Shown in pieces: positions 1-7,082 of a DNA stretch of 18,081 nt. A program made the translations under genes and the position numbers. Location: the NCBI GenBank assembly GCA_029747585.1, contig JAPEVF010000911.1:1-18081 (forward strand), read 5' to 3'. Numbering within the stretch: position 1 is the first letter of the stretch; every line of letters starts with the position of its first letter. Below the pieces are notes generated by a model. The model was given only the letters and a program-made list of their open reading frames with translations. It did no database searches and had not been told where the DNA came from. The stretch is from Pleurotus djamor (taxonomy: Eukaryota; Basidiomycota; Agaricomycetes; Agaricales; Pleurotaceae).

Positions 1-123
1 CGTAAGTTCTCTCATCCTACTCTACTCTGAAGTCACTCCACCTCACCTCCTTACCCACAGATGCTTCCCGAAATCAGACGCCAACTCTTCGGAAACAACG
101 AGAACCGTAAATTCTACACGTAA
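1..123 (+). CDS. 3'-terminal exon of an unidentified gene (partial)
   Basis: Base 1 looks like the last base of an upstream exon. It is followed by a good intron (2-60) that opens GTAAGT and closes with a pyrimidine tract and CACAG. The exon starts at 61. Read in phase 0 it encodes 20 residues (MLPEIRRQLFGNNENRKFYT) and stops at TAA 121-123. The phase is not fixed because the upstream exon is outside the window: a second frame would run on to a TAG near 170, and a third stops at about the same place as the first. The gene converges on the RBM18-like gene that ends at 269. I do not recognise the family from so short a tail. Confidence 0.5.
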
Positions 124-268
124 AAGCGATAACTCTCTGGACTCCCTCCTCCATACATTCGATGTACTTTAGCACCAATAATGGACCTTGCACGTTCGGC
201 AATTATACCTGTTTACTCTACCAACTAGGGTCCGATCCAGAAAAACACATCAGGCAAGGCCACCTAAT

Positions 269-1365
269 CTACGGCTTCGGCTTCTTGATGATTTTCACCC
301 CAAGCAACGACTTGCGTTCAGCCGGCTTAGATGATGATTGAGTGCTTTTAGGGACTACAATGGACGGCGTCGGCGGTGTTGATGTCGATTTGGGTGCAAT
401 GGGTAATGAGGGCAGCGGAGTTGAAGGCTTTGAACGCGACCTCTCGCCTGTATGATTATCGGACGGAAGAGAGGCAGCAGCGAAGGCTGGTTTAGGTGGA
501 AGTGATGGATGGGAGGGTAAAGTCGAGGTACTTTGAGCACCCGGCTTTGTCGCCGCAATCTCCCTCAACTTCGCTTCCATCATCGCTATCTTATTATTCG
601 TCCTAGAGTGACGAAGAAAAGCACATCAGCGAACATATAATACGTTAGCGAAACAGAATAATCCAAACCCGGCATTCCGTGAGTTCGACGATTTCAAAAG
701 GCTGAGTGTAGTGGGCTTTCCTACGTCCATCATACCCCTCCTCGGGTGGTTGGCAATGGGCTGACCAGACTGATCGAGGGGTGCTTGCTGAGCGAACGTC
801 ACCACCAGCTTTCGACCCCGTAGGAGTTTGTCATTTGCCAGTGATTGTGCTTTTGCGGCTTCCTATGTAGTTGGCAGAATTAGCGATATGCCCCCCACAA
901 ACACTGTTCAAGAAGAAACGAGCGCGATCCTCTGCCCGAGTGTCTTTTCANCAAGAGACACATAATCATAATGAAAATGAAGATGGTTGTGGTATGGGGG
1001 TTGTAATCGCAGCCAAACCGATCCAAAAGAAACCCGGGATGAGCGACCATTTCCCACCGGTAAAAGAGGTGACTTACAGCTTTACTCCCATACTCCACGA
1101 ATGCATACCCCCTCGGCTTTCCTTTCAGCGCACCAGTCTTATGAAACAGAAAATCGAGTTTCGTGACTTTCCCGAACTTGGAGAAGACTTGTAAAAGCGA
1201 ATACTCGTCGACGGTGGGATGAAGGTTGCCAATGTACAGTCTGTCCTGGAGGAGAAGACGTGACTGGGGTGTAGGAGCCTTAGTGGGCTCTGCAGGCGAC
1301 TGCTCGAATGTTGGAAAAGACAAGTGCGAATTTGAAGAAGAGGCTTCAGGAGGAGAGTCGGACAT
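269..1365 (-). CDS. RBM18-like RNA-binding protein (single RRM)
   Basis: Three exons, 1365-1078, 862-669 and 602-269, give 271 residues. After a Ser/Pro-rich N-terminus comes one RNA recognition motif. RNP2 is LYIGNL (about residues 43-48) and RNP1 is RGYAFVEY (85-92), with the segment [19 protein letters not shown] between them. That spacing and the block [13 protein letters not shown] after the first intron match animal RBM18. A conserved helix [12 protein letters not shown] follows the second intron, then a Ser/Pro/Lys-rich tail ending KIIKKPKP. Fungal copies are longer than human RBM18 (about 190 aa) because of this tail. The start at 1365 was chosen because upstream residues from 1419 look non-coding. 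Intron 1 is 215 nt, unusually long here, and holds an N at 951. Intron 2 (668-603) uses a weak GTTTGG donor, but only this junction restores the conserved helix. The molecular role of RBM18 is poorly known; RNA binding is inferred from the domain. Confidence 0.88.
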
Positions 1366-1437
1366 ATTTGAAATGTTGTGGTCGTGGTCGCAGAACAAGC
1401 CGCTTTGCTCAGTAACCACCTAGCGCAAACTTGGGAA

Positions 1438-1902
1438 ATGCCTGCAGAGGAGCCCCCTCGATTCCTTCAAAGCGTCCACATTGAATATCCGGACGACGAT
1501 AGTACCAAAGATGTCTACCTACAAGCAGCCTCGCTCTCGTACCCTGGGTTCGGGGATCGACATGTTCTCATCTGGTGGCTGAACGCAAGTTGCGACGAAG
1601 AGGATGATGCACTTCAGGTCATACAGCTCACTGGTCAGGCCGGGAATTACCACTACTTTTTCCCCGTCGTTGAAAGGAGCCCCACTTCGCTTAGGGCCAG
1701 CAACCAACAATTTGTCTTGGGTACCTTCACTCGTGCTCAACGCGAACAGATCTTGAATCTGGCGGACGAAGTCGCATTCTCTGTGACATCAACCGTAGGG
1801 TTTGGACCAGGGATCTACTAGAAGCAATGCTCAAAGCTGGTCTGATCACCGCTGCCAAATTTAAGGAGGTAGACGAAGGCGTTCCGTGTTCCAGAGGCCT
1901 AG
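1438..1902 (+). pseudogene. Small fungal hypothetical gene with two apparent frameshifts
   Basis: The frame opens at ATG 1438 (context GGGAAATGC; an ATG at 1378 lies in the same frame) and runs to TAG 1819-1821. It encodes a soluble protein containing HVLIWWLN and FTRAQREQILNLADEV. Just before that stop, the shifted frame from about 1797 continues convincingly as RVWTRDLLEAMLKAGLI and then KFKEVDEGVP. Near 1885 the first frame resumes as RVPEA and stops at TAG 1900-1902. My recollection of related Agaricomycete proteins has an Asn-Gly-Cys-like insert before RVW and a few residues before RVPEA. That suggests two small deletions, though I cannot check it here. No intron of normal size explains the shifts. 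It could be a recent pseudogene or sequencing error. The start lies only 72 nt from the divergent RBM18-like gene, so they probably share a promoter. The function is unknown. Confidence 0.5.
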
Positions 1903-2047
1903 CTCGCAAGCGGGTCCTGTTGTATTCAAGTGAGTACCACGATCATCCGTGTCTGAGTGCAACTCAAACTAACCAACGACAAGTAAGATAGCCTTGTGCA
2001 TAGACTACTTTCAAATATAGATCCCTTGGAACGAATCCACCAGCATC
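1903..2047. other. Short intergenic spacer
   Basis: This spacer holds the 3' flanks of the small plus-strand gene and of methyltransferase copy A, which converge here. I see no open frame or RNA structure I can support. Confidence 0.5.
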
Positions 2048-2773
2048 TCAATAAACACCAGGAATCAATTTGTACGGAACGGCCTCCCTATACGCTTCCC
2101 ATTCCCTCCCAAACGTAGCCTTCAATAAATTATCCTCCAATTTCATCCGCGCAGCCAAGCTTGGTAGCATGATCAAAGACACCAGCATCAACACCGCCCC
2201 CTTCCCTAACCATGAGTCGGCACCGATAGATGTGCATTCCGTCATCCAGGATCCAGGAATCAACTGGCCAGCGATGCTCGTATAATAAACCACATAGCCG
2301 CTTGTGTAGGAGGGGTGCCGGACGATTGAGTAAGGGCCAGTAGTGACGAGTTTGTGTTCGTTGCGGATGCCCACTTTGAAAGAAAATTGGTCACCGAGGA
2401 CGTTCATGCAACGTCGCCTGTAGGCCGCGCCAAGCAAATTCGCGAGGCTGAAGAAGATAAAAGGCCCCGTGAGTGAAATGTTCGTCCTCGATGATCTTGA
2501 AATGAAAGAGTTGTAGATGATCGCGAGGAGCTCAACGAGCGGGCAGGAGATGGTGATGATCTATAGAAGGAACCCAGAGAGTAAGGCCAGGAAGTCTACA
2601 GGTTACCAAGACTGAATACTTGCGCGGTAAGTCCAGACTACCAGCATCCCATGAGTCCAGTCAAACCAGGAGGAAGTGCCGGTCATGCGACCTTTGGATG
2701 ATGCGAAGGAAACATTATATGCCGTCAAGACATTTACGAGCAAAAAGGGGAGTTTCAACAACGGCGAAGGCAT
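2048..2773 (-). CDS. Isoprenylcysteine carboxyl methyltransferase-like membrane protein, copy A
   Basis: Two exons, 2773-2624 and 2560-2048, encode 220 residues. This is the same length and intron position (after codon 50) as the copy at 4979-5698. Family signatures are LVTTGPYSIVRHPSYTSG, the SAM-binding region of ICMT/PEMT-type membrane methyltransferases, and a C-terminal block with RMKLEDNLLKATFGREWEAY. Hydrophobic segments cover an N-terminal stretch (about 4-20), the start of exon 2, the region before the RRRCMNVLGDQF motif, and one around VLMLVSLIMLPSL. ICMT methylates the prenylated cysteine of CaaX proteins at the ER; this substrate is inferred from family only. By alignment with the paralogue the intron (2623-2561) begins GCAAGT, a GC-AG intron. 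ATG 2773 was chosen over an upstream in-frame start because it aligns with the paralogue. The 3' neighbour is the broken small gene, and decayed copies lie upstream. Confidence 0.82.
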
Positions 2774-3140
2774 CGTGCTAGAATGTTCTCCACAAGAACT
2801 CGGGAGCTGCACCCTCGCAAACGCGAACTTATCAAGAACTTATACCTTCTCGCGTCAAGTAGCATGTGATAGATAGAAATCTGATATCTAACCGGTTGGT
2901 GGGCACTGATACCGCGGAATAGGTTCCGTTCTAATAGGTTCCGTCTACTTGAGTATTTATGCAGCCCTTCGCGAGCTATATCCTCGTTGCGATCAAGGGT
3001 CCGGATGAGGCGCCAACATGCTATGCGCCATAGAGAAAGAGAGAGAAAGTCGCGACCAAGAAAATGAGCTCAAGAGCGGCGAAGACATGGGTGGTTCTGA
3101 AGCATGGACCATGCCATGTATAACACGACATAAGCTGCAT
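2774..3140. other. Upstream region of copy A, no gene seen
   Basis: Open frames here are short and lack coding character. The only visible structure is a direct repeat of AATAGGTTCCGT at 2918-2929 and 2933-2944. The region probably carries the promoter of copy A. Confidence 0.4.
2836..2847 (-). promoter_or_regulatory. Possible TATA element of methyltransferase copy A
   Basis: On the minus strand the sequence reads GGTATAAGTTC, about 65-70 nt upstream of ATG 2773. That is a plausible distance for a TATA element with a short leader. It is called from sequence match and position only. Confidence 0.3.
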
Positions 3141-3330
3141 CAGAGCTCAGACCAGACAACGAGGCTGCCAGTTTCACAATCAGAGCCTCTAGAAAGCTCG
3201 AGGGGGAGCATCACGGGAGCTTGACTGCCTTCGTTTCTCTAGTAGCGCAAGGGAATGCGTTTCGCGTCAAACGACTCGAGTAACCAAGTGTGATAACCTT
3301 AGGAGGGTAATTGATAGGAGTCAGGAGCTT
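3141..3330. repeat. Duplicated upstream block, left copy
   Basis: This block is similar, in the same orientation, to 5819-5997. Shared exact words in the same order are CAGAGCTCAGACC, AATCAGAGCCTCTA, AGGGAATGCGTTTCG and ATAGGAGTCAGGAGCTT. In both places the block lies upstream of an intact methyltransferase gene, so the duplicated unit included non-coding 5' sequence. The end word at 3314-3329 also recurs at 4599-4614. Confidence 0.8.
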
Positions 3331-3612
3331 TAGCCAACAAACTTGGTCTGTGGGCCGTTGCCACGGCACCACGGCGTGTCCAGCTGGACGTCCATCTCAA
3401 GTGTCTCCGGCGAGCTTTTTCAGCCGAGAATTTCCACAGCAAGGCAAGTAGGGAGCAGTAACAGCCTACTAACAGGCTTCGTTGCACTCAGGACTCGTAA
3501 TCTCATCATGGCACATGCTCTCCGTCCAATCTCCGACGACGACTTGATTCTTGCCCTTGTTTAACCGAGTTACATAACGTCGTTGGATAACTCCCTCATC
3601 TACTATCCATAT

Positions 3613-3650
3613 GGTAAGTCCCACAACCACCAGCATCTGAGGACAACCCA
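3613..3650 (-). pseudogene. Relic of methyltransferase exon 1 (copy E)
   Basis: On the plus strand the stretch GGTAAGTCCCACAACCACCA followed by GCAT resembles the end of exon 1 in the intact copies (about 2626-2665 and 5551-5590), where the minus strand encodes HGMLVVW-A/T-YR. Here the minus strand reads QMLVVVGLTIW. No convincing SAM-binding block follows, although weak similarity (QRRYV) continues to lower coordinates. It is called as a fragment of a decayed copy. Confidence 0.5.
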
Positions 3651-3755
3651 AGCTGATCGAAGACCAGTAAGACAGGTACATAGACTAACTTGTAGTGATT
3701 CACTGCGCTACTAGTACCCTCGACGATGGAATCTACTAAAGTCAGTCCCCAACGT

Positions 3756-3985
3756 TTAATGACCCCCCGGAAACAACTTGAACGGAACGGCCCTATACGC
3801 CTCCCACCTTCTGCCAAACGTAGCCTTCAACATCCTATCCTCCAAATTCATCCGTGATACCAAGCTCGGAAGTAACATCAAAGACACCAGCCCGACCACC
3901 GCCATTTTCCCTGCCCATGAACCAACAGCAATCAATGGTAACATGCATTCCGTCACCCATGATCCAGGAAGCAACTGACTCGCCC
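3756..3985 (-). pseudogene. Methyltransferase copy B, C-terminal fragment
   Basis: The frame corresponds to the last third of the intact copies. It begins SQLLPGSWVTECM and continues through LMLLPSLVSRMNLEDRMLK and ATFGRRWEAYRAVPFKLFPG to a stop at 3756-3758. One codon is missing in the WEAYR-AVP region. Everything upstream, including the HPSYTSG block, is replaced by unrelated sequence, so this cannot encode an active enzyme by itself. A frame does remain open from about 4016. Downstream of copy C, it is one of several decay products between the two intact genes. Confidence 0.75.
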
Positions 3986-4174
3986 ACAAAAAGTCATCAG
4001 AGAAGAGACTGATCATGCGCCTCGTGATGCACGCGGCTTCGGGCTTCGTGAACTTGAATGGAAATTCTTGCGTACGTGACGAAGAGTGTCATGGTCCTAG
4101 ATATTAGTGTTCCGTTGCAGGCAAGTAAAAGGCGGAGTTCTGAGAGCAGGCATCATAGGAGGATGTGTGGTAAG
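3986..4174. other. Spacer between decayed copies B and C
   Basis: This spacer holds no supported gene. A few in-frame residues continue from copy B but match nothing in the intact paralogues. Confidence 0.4.
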
Positions 4175-4480
4175 ATCCCTCCCCGACGTAGCTCTTAGAG
4201 TAGTATGGTTTTCATGTGGGCAGCCAAACTTGGAAGCATCGTCAACCATGCGAGCTCCGGCACCATCCAGCCAGTACCGCGAGAAAGCGGCGGTAGCGCG
4301 TCTGCTGAGTTAAGGACGTTCATTGGCGTTAAGATGAAGGCATTGTGAGTGAAATAGCTCCGTATCCACCGACCCACAAATTAAAGATGTCGATGAGCTC
4401 TAAGAGCGGGAAGGAGATTATCGATAATTTCAAAGCGATGGAACATGTTCCCTCGTCAAAACCAAGTAAAATCCTGGAGA
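4175..4480 (-). pseudogene. Methyltransferase copy C, heavily decayed
   Basis: Pieces appear in the same order as in the intact genes but with gaps and frame changes. They are: a Trp-Phe-Asp remnant near 4455-4469 (plus strand GTCAAAACCAAG versus GTCAAACCAGG); FPLLELIDI at about 4390-4420; ISLT around 4345-4355 (shared 11-mer GTGAGTGAAAT); MNVL near 4316-4325; TMLPSLAAHMK near 4205-4240; and a RATSGRD remnant near 4178-4198. The central SAM-binding region is deleted. The exon 1 and exon 2 remnants lie closer together than in the intact genes, with no recognisable intron between them. Confidence 0.65.
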
Positions 4481-4978
4481 AGTGGATGAAAAGCTCGGTG
4501 ATGCACTACGCTCGAAGCCCTCAGCCTCAGAACATTGCCTCAAGGGTCTGGTAGGCAAATCAGGGGAGCAAAGGCGGGTGCGCTGGGTTTCGTTGAAGAT
4601 AGGAGTCAGGAGCTCCGATGGAAGCTCCCTGCGTAGCCGATGTACGGCCAGTGGATCACTCTTCCAATGGGTGCAGATGAATCATATGGAAGAAATGGCT
4701 CCAGAAAGTATGTAGTACCTACAGAAGATCACACTNAAACGTTACCATCGTCGGAAAAGTATGTCCTTCCGTGAAAGTTGAAACTAGAAGCCTCTTACGA
4801 CGCAGCATCTCTTGGTCAACGTTTAAGTAGCAAGCTTCTCCACAGCTGCATCCATTCATTTGATCTGAGGAACAATACACAAACCAATCATCTACCAGGA
4901 ACATGGTCTCGTGCTAGGTTCTGTATAAGTATATGATGCTGGCTTCCACAAACACCTGACCGTGGCTCCGACAGCAAC
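4481..4978. other. Intergenic region between decayed copies and copy D
   Basis: I see no supported gene. A minus-strand open frame (4719-4904) contains several Cys but no known motif, and it crosses an ambiguous base at 4736. The word ATAGGAGTCAGGAGCT at 4599-4614 is an exact third copy of the end of the duplicated upstream block. It lies about 120 nt upstream of decayed copy C, as expected if copy C was once a full duplicate unit. Confidence 0.45.
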
Positions 4979-5698
4979 TCAATAAACCCCTGGAAAAAAC
5001 TTGAACCGAACGACATCCCTGTACTCCTCCCACTCTCTCCCAAAGGTAGCTTTCAGCATCCTATCTTCCAAGCTCATACGTGCGATTATGCTTGGTGTCA
5101 TTACCAAAGAAGCGAACAAAAGCACGGTCGCTTTGCCAGACCACCCATGGGCACCGACAAGTGTACATTCTGTCAGCCACGATCCTGGGATCAACTGACT
5201 AGCAATGCTAGCGAAGTACACCACGGCACCACTGGTGTAAGAAGGGTGCCGAACAATTGAGTACGGGCCTGTGGTGACGAGTTTGTGTCCTTGCTGGATA
5301 CCAATTTTGAAGGTAAACTGATCTCCAAGGACGTTCATGCAGTGTCGTCTGCACCCTGCACCGAGAACAATCAACAGGCTCACAAAGATGAAAGGTGCTG
5401 TGAGAGAGATGTTTGTGCTGGTTGGCTTGGAGATGAAGGCAGTATAGATAATCACGACGATTTCGACGAGCGAGAAGGGAACGGTGATAATCTGCGAAAG
5501 TGAGGTGTTAGAGCCGACTCAAGAGTACCCAGTAGACCTCATACTTACCCGGTAGGCCCATACCACCAGCATTCCATGGGTCCAGTCAAACCAGGAAGAT
5601 GAACTGGACATGGGGCCTTTGGGTGGGGCGCCAGACACGCTGTACGCCATGAAGAAATTCATGATCAAGAAGGGGAGTTTCAATAGCGGTAAAGACAT
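4979..5698 (-). CDS. Isoprenylcysteine carboxyl methyltransferase-like membrane protein, copy D
   Basis: Exons 5698-5549 and 5491-4979 are joined across a canonical GTAAGT...CGCAG intron (5548-5492) and encode 220 residues. Key blocks are SSWFDWTHGMLVVWAYR at the end of exon 1, RRHCMNVLGDQFTFK, LVTTGPYSIVRHPSYTSG, and RMSLEDRMLKATFGREWEEY near the C-terminus. These are the ICMT/PEMT-type signatures, with about five hydrophobic stretches. It probably sits in the ER membrane; methylation of a prenylcysteine is a family-level inference. The product is somewhat shorter than typical ICMT proteins. It is divergent from SEC11, with 409 nt between the two starts. Copy A is a close paralogue with the same gene structure, and three decayed copies lie in between. 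Confidence 0.85.
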
Positions 5699-6107
5699 TG
5701 TAGTGCAGGAGGAACTCGAATGGTCAAGCTACTTATATGAAACAAGCTGTCTGTTTGAGAGCCAAATATCGGCCAGCCTCTCGGATATTGAAGGCACTTT
5801 CGAGTAAGAACACCAGCGCAGAGCTCAGACCGAGCAATGCCCGGGGCTTCCAGCTCCAAAATCAGAGCCTCTAAGATATTCGAGCGGGAGTAGCCCGAGA
5901 GCTTGGCTGCCTTCGCTTCTCTAGCTGCTTGAGGGAATGCGTTTCGTAAAACAAGAGTAACGAAGTTTAGGAGGGGACTAATAGGAGTCAGGAGCTTCAG
6001 CCATCACATCACGGCCAAACAAACCTGTGATCGGACACGTCCCCGGTGACGCGCACAACTCTACCACCGACCACAACGACCAACTCCTCCCCAGACTCAA
6101 ATCCCGT
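5699..6107. promoter_or_regulatory. Shared divergent promoter region of copy D and SEC11
   Basis: This region lies between the two divergent start codons. On the minus strand a TATA-like CATATAAG (5732-5739) lies about 35 nt from ATG 5698. The SEC11 side shows no clear TATA element. Most of the SEC11-proximal half is the right copy of the duplicated block (5819-5997). Confidence 0.45.
5819..5997. repeat. Duplicated upstream block, right copy
   Basis: This is the same-orientation counterpart of 3141-3330, with four shared exact words of 13 to 17 nt in order. It ends with ATAGGAGTCAGGAGCTT (5981-5997). It lies between copy D and SEC11, so the duplication that made copy A also copied part of what is now the SEC11 upstream region, or the reverse. 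Confidence 0.8.
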
Positions 6108-6978
6108 ATGTTCTCAGAGGAGCTCAAGACATTCAGAAGACTGGGCCTTCGATATGTCAGTAACACCCATTTTCCAAAGTCGCTTTGACGGTTATTTACC
6201 CAATTCCCCACAGGTCTTACTGCAGGTCTTGAATTTCGCCAGTGTCATTGCTTCAGGCCTAATGCTCTGGAAAGGCATGAGCCTCGTAACAAACTCAGAG
6301 TCCCCCATCGTTGTCGTACTCAGGTCCGTACTCACTCATCTGCCATCCTCGAAATATTACCTTACCTCTCGATCATTCAGTGGTTCAATGGAACCAGCAT
6401 TTTACCGCGGCGACCTCCTCTTCCTCACCAATCCTTCTTCAGAACTCTACAAAACGGGCGACATCACCGTCTACAAAGTCCCTGGAGCGGACATTCCAAT
6501 CGTTCATCGCGTGATGGAAACACGGAATCTACCCATCAAGAAGTATGTCTCTCACTCGCGGATGCTAAGAAGAGCACTCATGATTACGTCCTTCCAGCTG
6601 GGATCCTGCGACTTCGACTTCCCAGCACCCCGTTCAACAGAAGATGCTCACGAAGGGGGACAACAACAACGTGGACGACCTCGAACTCTATCAAGGGTTG
6701 GACTGGCTGGAGCAGAAACATATCGTAGGCAAAGTCCGAGGGTACGTCCGTCTACCTATCAATACGACTTTCAACACCCTCTCTTACGCTTCTGTGCTAC
6801 TTCGACGTCAGATTCATGCCTTATGTGGGCTACGTCACGATTGCCATGGTACGCTCACTTTCAATATCTATATGTCAGTCGTCCCTCGGATTGACGTCAT
6901 TATTAGAACGACTTCCCACAACTAAAATATGCCTTACTGGGCGGTCTTGCTCTCCTCGCGTTGGTACAGCGCGAGTGA
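6108..6978 (+). CDS. SEC11: Signal peptidase complex catalytic subunit SEC11
   Basis: Six exons (6108-6155, 6214-6323, 6381-6542, 6598-6741, 6812-6848, 6907-6978) encode 190 residues, the usual length. It is the ER membrane serine protease that removes signal peptides during translocation. One N-terminal membrane helix (about residues 17-41) precedes the catalytic region. SGSMEP holds the nucleophile Ser55, VHR holds His95, and the Asp in KGDNNNVDD (Asp134) completes the Ser-His-Asp set known from human SEC11A. The C-terminus VGYVTIAM plus [13 protein letters not shown] and LVQRE matches animal and yeast SEC11. The start at 6108 ([14 protein letters not shown]) fits fungal homologues; an ATG at 6046 is in another frame. 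The third intron is 6543-6597, because only that acceptor keeps MLTKGDNN in frame. The gene converges with TRK, with 104 nt between stops. Confidence 0.95.
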
Positions 6979-7082
6979 ATGGGGTTATTCACTGTTACAT
7001 CACTGTGGGCTTTGATTATATCGCTTCCAAAAACACGAATTTACATTCCTCGGCCGTCTGAAGCCCTTTGAGGCATTTGAAC

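Noticed and set aside
3018..3224. Possible small gene upstream of copy A
   Set aside because: The 68-residue frame is charged and motif-free, and it overlaps the duplicated non-coding block without a matching frame in the right copy.
2048..5698. Mating-type B locus (pheromones and receptors) around the methyltransferases
   Set aside because: I looked for short CaaX-ending precursors and a seven-helix receptor and saw neither. Prenylcysteine methylation alone is not evidence for such a locus.
6046..6894. Single 282-residue open frame over SEC11
   Set aside because: It reads through introns 1-4 in a changing frame and loses the conserved KGDNN and C-terminal blocks. The six-exon model restores all of them.
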